A stretch of 64,000 nucleotides of DNA from ZC4RG20 sp963782445 (lineage in GTDB: Bacteria > Pseudomonadota > Gammaproteobacteria > Steroidobacterales > Rariloculaceae): assembly GCA_963782445.1 (NCBI GenBank), contig CAWAJM010000001.1, forward strand, positions 1,302,001-1,366,000, read 5' to 3'. The notes below the pieces were generated by a model, which was given only the letters and a program-made list of their open reading frames with translations, did not search any database and was not told the origin of the DNA. Both the position numbers and the translations under genes were made by a program. Shown here piece after piece: positions 8,544 to 17,124 of this stretch. Numbering within the stretch: position 1 is the first letter of the stretch; each line of letters begins with the position of its first letter.

Positions 8544-10325
8544 GTGAAGATTTCCGTACCGGATTTGGGCGACTTCGCCGATGTAGAGATCATCGAAGTG
8601 CTCGTAGAGGTCGGCGACCGGATCGAAGCCGAGGACCCGATCGTGACACTCGAGACGGACAAAGCCACGATGGATGTCCCGTCGCCGGCCGCCGGTGTCG
8701 TGAGCGAGATCCAGGTTGCGGTCGGCGACCGCGTTTCCACGGGCGACCCGCTTATCGTGATCGAAGGCGACGCGGGCGGCGGCGACCAGAGCCCGGCAGG
8801 CAAGCGCGCGGCCGGTTCGGCCGTGGCGGCGCCGGCCGAGGCCGAGACAGCGGCCGCCGGCGGGCCGGCCGAAGCCGCAGCACCGGCGGATCGGCCGCAG
8901 GCCGCCGCCGCCGATGCCGGGCCGGCGCCCGAGCAACCCGTCACGGTGCCCGATCTCGGCGACTTCGCCGACGTCGAGATTATCGACATCCTCGTCGACG
9001 AAGGCGACGAGGTCGAGGCCGAGCAGGGACTCATTACGCTCGAGACCGAGAAGGCGACGATGGACGTGCCCGCCACCGAGGCCGGGACGATCGTCTCGAT
9101 CAAGGTCAAGACCGGCGACCGCGTCTCTTCGGGCGACGAGATCATGACGCTGCGGCCGCGGGCGCCCGCGGACGGTACGGGGCCGGAGGCCGCCGAGGCT
9201 GCCGCCAAGGCCGCAGCGGGCGCCAAGGCCGGCGCGGAAGGCGCCGCTCAGGCGGCCGAGGCGGCCGCGGCTCAGGTCTCGCGCTCGGCCTCCGAGCGCA
9301 GCCACGCGGCCGCCGCCGCGCAGCCGCAGTCCGCCCAGGCCCGGCCCGGCGCGGCGACGAGACTCGCCCGCGGGCCGCAGGGACTGCCCATCGTATCGAC
9401 GCGCGTCGACGAGGCCGGTTTCGCGCTCGTGCATGCCAGTCCCTCCGTGCGCAAGCTTGCGAGAGAGCTCGGCGTGGACCTGGCGCGCGTGCAGGGCACG
9501 GGCCGCAAGCACCGAGTCACGGCCGACAACGTCAAGGCCTTCGTCAAGGAGCTCATGCGCACGGGAGGGGGCGCAGGCGGCGGCCTTCCCGCCGTGCCCG
9601 AGGTCGATTTCGCCAAATTCGGGCCCGTCGAGCGCGAGCCGCTCGGCCGCATCCAACGCATCTCCGGCGCGCGTGTGCACGCGAGCTGGGTCAACATTCC
9701 GCACGTCACGCAGCACGACGAGGCGGATATCACGGCGCTCGAAGAGGCGCGCAACGGCCTCAAAGGCCAAGCCGAGCAGCGGGGCATCCGGCTCACACCA
9801 CTGGCCTTCATCCTGCGCGCCTGCGCGCTGACGCTCGCCGAGTTTCCGCGTTTCGCGGCCTCACTGAGCCCGGACGGGCAGAATTTGATTCTCAAGCACT
9901 ACATGCACATCGGCTTCGCGGCCGACACGCCGAACGGCCTCGTCGTGCCCGTCATCCGCGACGCCGACAAGAAGGACATCTTCGAGCTCGCGGCCGACCT
10001 CGGCATGCTGAGCGCGCGCGCCCGCGAGGGCAAGCTCAAGACCGAGGACATCCAGGGAGGCGTATTCACGGTCTCGAGCCTCGGCGGCATCGGCGGCACG
10101 GCGTTCACGCCGATCGTCAATGCACCCGAGGTCGCGATCCTCGGCGTTTCCCGCAGCCAGTGGCGTCCCGTATATCGCGACGGCGGGTTTATTCCGCGGC
10201 TCATGCTGCCGCTCTCGCTGTCCTACGACCACCGCGTCATCGACGGCGCGGCCGGCGTGCGGTTCACGACGCGGCTCGCGGAGACGCTCGAGCAGACCGA
10301 ACGTCTGCTCGAGGCCGTGCCGTGA
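8544..10325 (+). CDS. aceF: Dihydrolipoamide acetyltransferase (E2 of pyruvate dehydrogenase)
   Basis: The 593-residue E2 core that moves acetyl groups from lipoyl-lysine to CoA. Two lipoyl domains are visible, with lysines K40 ('LETDKATMDVPS') and K170 ('LETEKATMDVPA'). They are separated by Ala/Pro/Glu-rich swinging linkers. A peripheral-subunit-binding domain with 'VRKLARELGVDLARVQGTG' follows near residues 300-335. The catalytic domain ends in 'YDHRVIDGAAGVRF', which holds the active-site His. The start is GTG, 46 bp after aceE. Its last four bases overlap the lpd start. Confidence 0.97.
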   Translation: MKISVPDLGDFADVEIIEVLVEVGDRIEAEDPIVTLETDKATMDVPSPAAGVVSEIQVAVGDRVSTGDPLIVIEGDAGGGDQSPAGKRAAGSAVAAPAEAETAAAGGPAEAAAPADRPQAAAADAGPAPEQPVTVPDLGDFADVEIIDILVDEGDEVEAEQGLITLETEKATMDVPATEAGTIVSIKVKTGDRVSSGDEIMTLRPRAPADGTGPEAAEAAAKAAAGAKAGAEGAAQAAEAAAAQVSRSASERSHAAAAAQPQSAQARPGAATRLARGPQGLPIVSTRVDEAGFALVHASPSVRKLARELGVDLARVQGTGRKHRVTADNVKAFVKELMRTGGGAGGGLPAVPEVDFAKFGPVEREPLGRIQRISGARVHASWVNIPHVTQHDEADITALEEARNGLKGQAEQRGIRLTPLAFILRACALTLAEFPRFAASLSPDGQNLILKHYMHIGFAADTPNGLVVPVIRDADKKDIFELAADLGMLSARAREGKLKTEDIQGGVFTVSSLGGIGGTAFTPIVNAPEVAILGVSRSQWRPVYRDGGFIPRLMLPLSLSYDHRVIDGAAGVRFTTRLAETLEQTERLLEAVP

Positions 10326-11752
10326 GCGCCGCGGGGCAGGGCTCCACCGCGCGACGGCTCGCCGTGCTCGGCGCCGGACCGGGCGGCTATACGGCGGCCT
10401 TCCGGGCGGCGGACCTCGGTCTCGAGGTGACGCTCATCGAGCGCCGGCCCGCGCTCGGGGGCGTCTGCCTCAACGTCGGCTGCATCCCCTCCAAGGCGTT
10501 GCTGCACGCGGCCCGCGTCGTCGAGGAGACGCGGGAGATGGCCGCGCACGGCATCGAATTCGGAGCGCCGCGTATCGACGCCGGCAAGCTCAGGGCCTGG
10601 AAGGACCGCGTGGTCGGGCAGCTCACGCAGGGCTTGGCCGGGCTCGCCAAACAGCGCGGCGTCCGGGTGGTCACGGGCACGGGGCGGTTCGTGTCCGCGA
10701 ACGAGATCGAGGTCGAGAACGGCGGCGAACGCCAGCGCGTCGCCTTCGATCAATGCATCGTCGCGGCGGGATCGGAGCCCGCGAGGCTCCCGAACTTGCC
10801 CGACGACCCGCGCATCATGGATTCGACGGCGGCCCTGGAGCTCGAGGAGCTGCCGGAGCGGCTGCTCGTGGTCGGCGGCGGCATCATCGGCCTCGAGATG
10901 GCGACGGTCTACGACGCGCTGGGCGTCAATGTTTCCGTCGTGGAGCTCACGAAGACGCTGCTGCCGGGCGTCGACCGCGACCTCGTCCGGCCGCTCGAGA
11001 AGCGCCTGCGCGGGCGCTACGAGGCCGTCATGCTCGGCACGCGCGTGGCGAAGATCGAGGCCGGCAAGAAAGGCATCGCCGTGACGTTCGAGGGCGACGA
11101 GGCGCCGCCGAGCGCGGGCAGCTACGGGCGCGTGCTCGTCTCGGTCGGCCGCCGGCCGAACGGGGCCGCCATCGACGCCGAGGCCGCGGGCCTTGCGGTA
11201 GACGAGCGCGGCTTCATCGGCGTCGACAAGCAGATGCGTACTAACGTGCCGCACATTTTCGCGATCGGGGACGTCGTCGGGCAGCCCATGCTCGCGCACA
11301 AAGCGTCGCACGAGGGCCGCGTCGCGGCCGAGGCGGCGGCCGGCCGCAAGAGCTATTTCGACGCACGGGTCATTCCGTCCGTCGCGTATACGGATCCGGA
11401 AGTGGCCTGGGTCGGGCTCACGGAGGACGCCGCGAAGGCGCAAGGTGTGCGCTACGAGAAGGGCGTTTTCCCCTGGGCCGCGAGCGGCCGCTCTCTTTCG
11501 CTCGGCCGCTCCGAGGGTATGACGAAGCTGCTGTTCGATCCGGAGACGGGCCGCACGCTCGGCGCCGGCATCGTCGGCACGAACGCAGGCGACCTCATCG
11601 CCGAGGCGGCGCTCGCTATCGAGATGGGAGCGGACCACGAGGACATCGGCTTGACGATCCATCCGCATCCGACACTGTCCGAGACGGTGGCTTTCGCGGC
11701 CGAGGCCGCGGCCGGGACGATCACGGACCTTTACATCCCAAAGCGCAAATAA
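10322..11752 (+). CDS. lpdA: Dihydrolipoyl dehydrogenase (E3)
   Basis: A 476-residue FAD flavoprotein that reoxidises dihydrolipoamide with NAD+. It has the N-terminal FAD motif 'AVLGAGPGGYTAAF' and the redox disulfide at C49 and C54 in 'GGVCLNVGCIPSKALL'. The NAD-binding 'LLVVGGGIIGLEMATVY' and the C-terminal 'IHPHPTLSE' with the catalytic His-Glu pair are also present. The GTG start at 10322 overlaps the aceF stop (GTGA). The frame is open further upstream but only within aceF. It has no extra lipoyl domain. Confidence 0.97.
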   Translation: MSAAGQGSTARRLAVLGAGPGGYTAAFRAADLGLEVTLIERRPALGGVCLNVGCIPSKALLHAARVVEETREMAAHGIEFGAPRIDAGKLRAWKDRVVGQLTQGLAGLAKQRGVRVVTGTGRFVSANEIEVENGGERQRVAFDQCIVAAGSEPARLPNLPDDPRIMDSTAALELEELPERLLVVGGGIIGLEMATVYDALGVNVSVVELTKTLLPGVDRDLVRPLEKRLRGRYEAVMLGTRVAKIEAGKKGIAVTFEGDEAPPSAGSYGRVLVSVGRRPNGAAIDAEAAGLAVDERGFIGVDKQMRTNVPHIFAIGDVVGQPMLAHKASHEGRVAAEAAAGRKSYFDARVIPSVAYTDPEVAWVGLTEDAAKAQGVRYEKGVFPWAASGRSLSLGRSEGMTKLLFDPETGRTLGAGIVGTNAGDLIAEAALAIEMGADHEDIGLTIHPHPTLSETVAFAAEAAAGTITDLYIPKRK

Positions 11753-11778
11753 GGCTTTGGCGAGGCCATTTCCCACGG

Positions 11779-11807
11779 AATGGGCCCCGTTGCGCCGGGG
11801 CCCCATT
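11779..11807 (+). terminator. GC-rich hairpin downstream of the pyruvate dehydrogenase operon
   Basis: AATGGGCCCCG pairs with CGGGGCCCCATT around a short loop, with one bulged base. It lies about 27 bp after the lpd stop. There is no T run behind it, so it may be a weak or processing-related terminator. Confidence 0.45.
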
Positions 11808-11834
11808 GGCAAACACGCCGGCTTAGGCTAGCGT
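11806..11834 (+). promoter_or_regulatory. Candidate sigma-70 promoter for the FKBP gene
   Basis: TTGGCA (11806-11811) and TAGCGT (11829-11834) are 17 bp apart, about 45 bp ahead of the FKBP start. The -10 box is imperfect. The -35 box overlaps the right arm of the upstream hairpin. Confidence 0.4.
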
Positions 11835-11880
11835 GTCGCTCTCACGCCTATCTCAGGCACTTACCCCATAGGAGTTTTCG

Positions 11881-12588
11881 ATGCATAAGGCTACGCTCGC
11901 GGCTGCGCTCGTGCTTAGCGTCTACGGCGCAGCGGCCATGGCTCAAAAACCGCCCCTCAATTCCGATCAGGACAAGACGCTCTACGCGCTCGGCGTCGCG
12001 ATCGGCAGCAACGTGAAGGGGTTGTCGTTGACCTCGAAAGAGCTCGCGTTTGTGCAGGAGGGCTTCCACGATGCGGCCCTCGGCAACAAGAGCCGCGTGG
12101 ACCTGCAGACCTACGGTCCCAAGATTCAGGCGCTGGCCCAAGAGCGCACCGAGGCGGCAGCCGCGGTCGAGAAGAAGAAGTCGAGCGACTTCCTCGCGAA
12201 GATGGCGCAGGAGAAGGGCGCCGTCAAAACCGATTCCGGGCTCGTGTTCGTGCCCGTCAGCAAGGGGACGGGCGATAGCCCGACCGCGGACGACACGGTG
12301 CGCGTGAACTACAAGGGGATGCTCCCCGACGGCACGGTCTTCGACAGCTCCGAGCAGCACGGCGGCAAGCCCATCACCATCTCGCTCTCGAGCGTGATTC
12401 CGTGCTGGACGGAAGCGCTTCAGAAGATGCAGGTAGGCGGCAAGGCCAAGATCGGCTGCCCGGCGGATCTCGCCTACGGCGACCGCGGCCAAGGGCCAAT
12501 TCCGGGCGGCGCGGCGCTGGTTTTCAATGTCGAGCTCGTCGGCATCGTCACGAGCGCGGAGAAGGGTCCGGGCGCGAAGCCCGAGTAA
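11881..12588 (+). CDS. Exported FKBP-type peptidyl-prolyl cis-trans isomerase
   Basis: A 235-residue FkpA/Mip-like protein that probably helps proteins fold in the periplasm. An N-terminal signal peptide ends near 'YGAAAMAQ'. A helical dimerisation region with Lys/Glu-rich coiled-coil stretches ('AAAVEKKKSSDFLAKMAQ') follows, then a C-terminal FKBP domain with 'VRVNYKGMLPDGTVFDSS', 'VIPCWTEALQKMQVGGKA' and 'GQGPIPGGAALVFNVELV'. The start has AGGAG eight bases upstream. It is monocistronic and convergent to the next gene. Confidence 0.93.
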   Translation: MHKATLAAALVLSVYGAAAMAQKPPLNSDQDKTLYALGVAIGSNVKGLSLTSKELAFVQEGFHDAALGNKSRVDLQTYGPKIQALAQERTEAAAAVEKKKSSDFLAKMAQEKGAVKTDSGLVFVPVSKGTGDSPTADDTVRVNYKGMLPDGTVFDSSEQHGGKPITISLSSVIPCWTEALQKMQVGGKAKIGCPADLAYGDRGQGPIPGGAALVFNVELVGIVTSAEKGPGAKPE

Positions 12589-12701
12589 CCGCGAATCCGT
12601 CGTCCCGCCGCGGGCGGCGCAGATCAGCGCCGCCCGCGGCCTCTTCCTCGTACGGCGTAAGGCTCCCGATACGTTGGCGGTGGGCTTGAGGCTCGTCGTA
12701 A

Positions 12702-12785
12702 GGGCGGTGTCGGGACCGCCGGAATACCCATCCCTGGGGGCTGCGTAGCGCGCCATCCCTGGCGCGCACGCTCCCGACACCGCCC
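12702..12785. repeat. Palindromic intergenic element with nested hairpin
   Basis: A perfect 14-bp inverted repeat, GGGCGGTGTCGGGA at 12702-12715 and its complement at 12772-12785, encloses a second hairpin (GCGCGCCA / TGGCGCGC, 12748-12767). CCATCCCTGG occurs twice inside. It lies between the convergent FKBP and transporter genes. No gene was seen in 12589-12850. The layout resembles short non-autonomous repeats, but no second copy was found in the window. Confidence 0.7.
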
Positions 12786-12850
12786 GTCTGCGCGAGTCTC
12801 CGACAACCACCGGCAATGATCCGTTCGTGAATCATGCGGGCCCATAGCCG

Positions 12851-14074
12851 CTACGCCGGCGCGACAAAGCTCAGCCACAGCACGCCGACGCCCGTGCCCA
12901 GCAGCGCCAGCGGCACACCGATGCGCAGGTAGGCGAGGAAGCCGATGCCGCCGACTTCGCGCGACGCCTCGGCGACGATGATGTTCGCGGCGGACCCGAT
13001 GAGCGTCAGGTTACCGGCGAACGTCGAGGCCATGGCCAGCAGTTCCCACCCGAAATGCGTGCTCGGCAGCGTCGCCATCTGGTGGCGGACGAGGAGGATG
13101 AACGGGACGTTCGAGACGATGTTCGAGCCGAACAGGAATATGCCCGCAAGTCGCAACGTACCGAGCGTGCCCTGTGTGCCGGCCGCGAGCGGCACGTGCG
13201 CGAAGAACGCGGCGGGCGCGCCGCTGCGGATAAAACCCGCGACGACGACGAACAGGCCGCCGAAGAACACGAGCAGCGGCCAGGCGATGCGGGGCCAGAG
13301 GCGGTCCGCGCCGACGCGGTGCACGAGCAGCAGGACGCCGAGGCCGCCGACCGCGGTCCACGCGAGATTGCCGCCGAGCGAATAGACGACTGCGGTTGCG
13401 ACGATGACGGTCAGCGTGATCTTGGAGCTGCGCGACACCGAACGGTAGGCGCCGCGCTCGACCGTGAAGGCCGCGGCGGCGAGCCTTTTCCTGAACGCAA
13501 AGTGCAGCAGCGCGTGATTGATCGCGAGGCCGGCGGCCGCAACCGGCAGCATGACGAGCAGATAGTGCAGGTAGTCGAGACCGCCGAGGAGGCCGCAGAG
13601 CATATTCTGCGGGTTGCCGACCAGCGTTGCGACGCTGCCCGTGTTCGCGGCCGTCGCGAGCGCGAGCAGGAGCGGCAGCGGCGGCAGCCCGTGCTTTTGC
13701 ACGAGCCGCACGACGAGCGGCGTGCCGAGCACGCAGACGGCGTCGTTGGTGATCAGCGCCGCCATGAGGCCCGCACCCCAAACGAGAATGCCGAGCAGCC
13801 GTGCCGGTGTGCGGCTCGCGGCCGAGATGCGCGGCTCGATCTGGTCGAAGAAGCCGTCGACGGCCAGGAACCCGCCCATGCCCATGACCGCGAACAGCAG
13901 CAACAGCGGCTCGAGGTCGATGGCGTGCAGCGCCTCGGCCGGGGTCAGCACGGCGGCGGCGACGCAGGCGAATCCGCCGAGCATCGCGGCCGCGGGCCGA
14001 TCGAGCCGGGCGAACGGCCGGAACGAGATCAGCACGTAAGTGGCTACGAAGATGACGATGCCGGGAGCGGTCAT
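12851..14074 (-). CDS. SLC13/ArsB-like ion transporter (anion permease)
   Basis: A 407-residue polytopic membrane protein of the ion transporter superfamily. Two internally related halves are visible, each with a re-entrant Asn-Pro or Asn-containing motif: 'AATAANTGSVATLVGNPQN' in the first half and 'ASTFAGNLTLIGSAANIIV' in the second. About ten hydrophobic segments can be counted. This pattern fits SLC13/CitT, ArsB or NhaD-type permeases; no arsenic genes flank it, so the substrate is open. The last gene before the nth-rsx block, on the same strand. Confidence 0.8.
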   Translation of the reverse strand: MTAPGIVIFVATYVLISFRPFARLDRPAAAMLGGFACVAAAVLTPAEALHAIDLEPLLLLFAVMGMGGFLAVDGFFDQIEPRISAASRTPARLLGILVWGAGLMAALITNDAVCVLGTPLVVRLVQKHGLPPLPLLLALATAANTGSVATLVGNPQNMLCGLLGGLDYLHYLLVMLPVAAAGLAINHALLHFAFRKRLAAAAFTVERGAYRSVSRSSKITLTVIVATAVVYSLGGNLAWTAVGGLGVLLLVHRVGADRLWPRIAWPLLVFFGGLFVVVAGFIRSGAPAAFFAHVPLAAGTQGTLGTLRLAGIFLFGSNIVSNVPFILLVRHQMATLPSTHFGWELLAMASTFAGNLTLIGSAANIIVAEASREVGGIGFLAYLRIGVPLALLGTGVGVLWLSFVAPA

Positions 14075-14102
14075 GGGAAAATATGGCCTGCGCCCGCCGG
14101 CC

Positions 14103-14741
14103 TCAGGCGGCGCGGGTCTTGGCCTTGTATTCGCAGAGGTCGGCGATCACGCATTCCGGGCAGTTCGGCTTGCGGGCCTTGCAGACATAGCGGCCGTGCA
14201 GGATGAGCCAATGGTGGGCGTCCTGCTTGAACTCGTTCGGCGTGACCTCCTGGAGCCGATCCTCGACCTCGCGCGGCGTCTTGCCCTTCGCGAGGCCCGT
14301 ACGGTTCGCGACGCGGAATATGTGCGTGTCGACGGCGATGGCCGGTTCGCCGAAGGCCGTGTTCAGGATGACGTTGGCCGTCTTGCGGCCAACGCCCGGC
14401 AGCGCCTCTAGCGCCGCCCGATCGCGCGGCACTTCGCCGCCGTGCCGTTCGACGAGGGCGGCGCAGGTCTTGATGAGATTGCGCGCCTTGGTGTTGAAGA
14501 AGTTGATGGTCTTGATGCGCTCCTTGAGGCCGTCCTCGCCGAGCGCGAGCATGGCGGCCGGCGTCGGGGCGGCCGGAAACAGCTTGGCCGTCGCCTTGTT
14601 GACACCGATATCGGTGGCTTGCGCGGAGAGCACGACGGCTACGAGCAGCTCGAAAGAATTGCCGAACGCGAGCTCCGTCGTCGGCGCCGGATTGTGACGC
14701 GCGAACCGTGCGAATATTTCGCGCCGCTTCGCCGCATTCAC
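14103..14741 (-). CDS. nth: Endonuclease III (DNA glycosylase/AP lyase)
   Basis: A 212-residue base-excision repair enzyme for oxidised pyrimidines. The helix-hairpin-helix 'LPGVGRKTANVILN' carries the catalytic Lys, and the catalytic Asp is in 'VDTHIFRVANRTG'. The C-terminal [4Fe-4S] site has the exact C-x6-C-x2-C-x5-C spacing ('CKARKPNCPECVIADLC'). The GTG start overlaps the rsxE stop by four bases. Its place at the end of the rsx operon is conserved in gammaproteobacteria. Confidence 0.97.
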   Translation of the reverse strand: MNAAKRREIFARFARHNPAPTTELAFGNSFELLVAVVLSAQATDIGVNKATAKLFPAAPTPAAMLALGEDGLKERIKTINFFNTKARNLIKTCAALVERHGGEVPRDRAALEALPGVGRKTANVILNTAFGEPAIAVDTHIFRVANRTGLAKGKTPREVEDRLQEVTPNEFKQDAHHWLILHGRYVCKARKPNCPECVIADLCEYKAKTRAA

Positions 14742-15421
14742 GCGGCCGATTCTCCGGCTGCTTCCGGCTCCTCGGCGAGCGGCAGCCGGCCGGGCCGCGG
14801 CTCCTTGGCGAGCAGGTTCTTGAGGGCGAGCAGCAGCGCGAGGCCGAAGAACGCGCCCGGCGGCAGCACGGCGGCAAGCATACCGTGGAACGGCAGGTCG
14901 ATGCGCAGTCCCTGGGCGCCCGGCCCAAACAGCAGGTCCAGCCCTGCGAACAGCGTGCCTTGGCCGAGCACCTCGCGGATCGCCCCGAGCGCGGCCAGCA
15001 CGCCCGTGAACCCGAGGCCTGCGGCGCAGCCGCTGACGGCCGATACGCCGACGCCCTGGCGGCTCGCGACCGTCTCCGCCTGGGCCAGGATTGCGCAGTT
15101 CGTCACGATGAGCGGGATGAACAGCCCGAGCACCCGGTGCAGGTCCGGCAAATAGGCGCTCGTGAGCAGGTCTATCAACGTCACGAGCGAGGCGATGATC
15201 AGCACGAAGAGCGGAATCCGCACGGCGGGCACGAGCAGCCCGCGCAATAAGGAAATGACCGCGTTCGTGAGGATCAGCACGAGCGTCGTCGCGAGGCCGA
15301 GCGCGAGGCCGTTGACGACGGTCGTCGTGATCGCGAGCAGCGGGCACAGGCCGAGCAGCTGAACGAGGGCGGGGTTCGATGACCACAGCCCGCCGCGCCA
15401 CACTGGTCCATATCGATTCAT
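14738..15421 (-). CDS. rsxE: Electron transport complex subunit RsxE/RnfE
   Basis: A 227-residue inner-membrane subunit of the Rsx/Rnf complex, homologous to RsxA but inverted in topology. It begins 'MNRYGPVWRGGLWSSNPAL', the usual RnfE start, and contains 'LLGLCPLLAITTTVVNGLAL' and 'FIPLIVTNCAILAQAE', each with the conserved Cys that helps bind the intramembrane iron-sulfur cluster. Six hydrophobic segments. The ATG overlaps the rsxG stop and its own stop overlaps nth, both by four bases. Confidence 0.95.
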   Translation of the reverse strand: MNRYGPVWRGGLWSSNPALVQLLGLCPLLAITTTVVNGLALGLATTLVLILTNAVISLLRGLLVPAVRIPLFVLIIASLVTLIDLLTSAYLPDLHRVLGLFIPLIVTNCAILAQAETVASRQGVGVSAVSGCAAGLGFTGVLAALGAIREVLGQGTLFAGLDLLFGPGAQGLRIDLPFHGMLAAVLPPGAFFGLALLLALKNLLAKEPRPGRLPLAEEPEAAGESAA

Positions 15422-16092
15422 CGCTTTGCCGACTCCACTACTGTCCCGCGCGCCGCCGCGACGGCCGCTGCCCGCGCGGCCTGTGCGAACAGCTCGTCCC
15501 GATGCCCGCGGAAGTATAGCAGCGTGTTCTTGACGGCCTTGACGACGGCGCGCGGTGTGATCGTCGCACCCGTCAGCGCATCGAAGCGGCCGCCGTCCTG
15601 GTGCACGGCCCACTCGCCCGCCGGCGGCTTGCCGAGGCGCTTGCCGTCGAACTGTCTGATCCAGTCCGACTTCTCGCTATCGATGCGGTCGCCGAGGCCC
15701 GGCGTCTCGCGCTCCTCGACGACGCGTACGCCCGTGACCGTGCCGTCGGGCGACAGGCCGACGAGCAGGCGGACGGGACCGTTGTAACCGTCCGGGGCGA
15801 TGGGCGCGAGAACGACGGCGACGGGCTCACCGCCACGCCGCAGTACGAAGACGTCGACGGGCGCGGCCGTGCCGAGCAGGCCGGGGTCCGTCACCTCGAT
15901 CTGCGTCGGTGCGAGGCCGCGGCCGCGCAGCGGCGCTGCGAGGACGCTTTCGAGACTCCCGAGCACGCGCGCACGCTCGTTCGCCGCTATGCGCGGCGCG
16001 CTGAACTCGTGGCTGCCCGTGACGAGCACGGCGGCGCCGACGGCAACGAGGCCGACGAGCCCGAGCGTGCGCAGCGCGCTAGCGCCCGACAT
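15418..16092 (-). CDS. rsxG: Electron transport complex subunit RsxG/RnfG
   Basis: A 224-residue periplasmic flavoprotein subunit anchored by one N-terminal membrane segment ('LGLVGLVAVGAAVLVTGSH'). The FMN is expected to be attached through a phosphoester to the second Thr of 'ALTGATITPRAVV', near residue 170. 'ERETPGLGDRIDSEKSDWI' is the family's other signature. The gene overlaps rsxD by 14 bp and rsxE by 4 bp. Confidence 0.95.
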   Translation of the reverse strand: MSGASALRTLGLVGLVAVGAAVLVTGSHEFSAPRIAANERARVLGSLESVLAAPLRGRGLAPTQIEVTDPGLLGTAAPVDVFVLRRGGEPVAVVLAPIAPDGYNGPVRLLVGLSPDGTVTGVRVVEERETPGLGDRIDSEKSDWIRQFDGKRLGKPPAGEWAVHQDGGRFDALTGATITPRAVVKAVKNTLLYFRGHRDELFAQAARAAAVAAARGTVVESAKR

Positions 16093-17119
16093 GGCCGTAG
16101 ATGCGCGGGCGCGTGTAGCGGTCGATGACGGGCACGGCAGCGTTCATGAGCAGGACGGCGAACGCGAGGCCGTCGGGATAGCCGCCCCAGGTCCTGATCG
16201 CATACGTCAAGAGGCCGATGCCGGCGGCATACACGAGCCTGCCGCGGTCGCTGGTTGCCGCCGAGACCGGGTCCGTCGCAATGAAGAAGGCGCCGAGCAT
16301 GCTCGCGCCCGTGAATAGGTGAAAGCCCGGTGAGGCGAAGCGGCTCGGATCGGCGAGATACATGAGCGTCGCGGGTGCGAGCAGCCCTGCGAGCATCGCG
16401 ACCGGAATGTGCCAGCGAATGATGCCTGCATAGAGAAGGTAAAGGCCGCCGAGGGCGATGAAGTTGTCGATCCATTCCCAGCCGCGGCCGCCGAAGTCGC
16501 CGAACAAAGAGCCCGCACGCGCTTCCGGGAACGTCTTCATGGCCCGCAGTCCCTGGCGCACCGTGTCGAGCGGCGTGGCCCGCGTCAGGGCGTCGATCGT
16601 CAGCGTGCCTGGCAGGCGGCCGGTGAGGTTGTAGTCGAGCGTCGCTGCGAGGCCGAGCCGGGGGTAGTCGAGGTCGCCCATGCGCGGCGGGATCCAGCGC
16701 GTCATGGGGACTGGGAACGAGACGAGCAGAAACACGTAGGCGACCATGGCCGGATTGAAGAGATTGCGGCCGAGGCCGCCGTACAGGTGCTTGGCGAGCA
16801 CGATCGCGATGGCTGCGCCGATCGCGGGCAGCCACCAGGGCGCAAGCGGCGGCAGGGCGAAGGCGAGCAGGGCGGCGGTCACGAGCGCGCTGCCGTCGCC
16901 GAGCGCGCGGCGCGCGGCCTTGCGGCGGAGGCACACAATCGCGGCCTCGCTCGCGAGCGCCGCCGCGGCCGCGAGCGCGAAATTGATCAGCAACCCGAAA
17001 CCGAAGAACCAGACGTACACGCCGGCCGCGGGCACGAGCGCGTAGAGCACGCGGCGCATGATGCGCGGGACGTTCGCCGTGGGCGGGGCGTGAGGCGCGG
17101 CTGCAGTCTCGAACTGCAT
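16079..17119 (-). CDS. rsxD: Electron transport complex subunit RsxD/RnfD
   Basis: A 346-residue integral membrane subunit. 'LAKHLYGGLGRNLFNPAM' and 'GASMLGAFFIATDPVSAA' are characteristic of RnfD/NqrB. The expected FMN-attachment Thr is in 'DALTRATPLDTVR'; Arg stands where many homologues have Gly (S/T-G-A-T), a small departure from the consensus. The ATG at 17119 is chosen because it lies just behind rsxC and begins 'MQFETAAAPHAPPT'; the longer frame only shadows rsxC. Confidence 0.94.
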   Translation of the reverse strand: MQFETAAAPHAPPTANVPRIMRRVLYALVPAAGVYVWFFGFGLLINFALAAAAALASEAAIVCLRRKAARRALGDGSALVTAALLAFALPPLAPWWLPAIGAAIAIVLAKHLYGGLGRNLFNPAMVAYVFLLVSFPVPMTRWIPPRMGDLDYPRLGLAATLDYNLTGRLPGTLTIDALTRATPLDTVRQGLRAMKTFPEARAGSLFGDFGGRGWEWIDNFIALGGLYLLYAGIIRWHIPVAMLAGLLAPATLMYLADPSRFASPGFHLFTGASMLGAFFIATDPVSAATSDRGRLVYAAGIGLLTYAIRTWGGYPDGLAFAVLLMNAAVPVIDRYTRPRIYGHVGR

Positions 17120-17124
17120 CGGCT

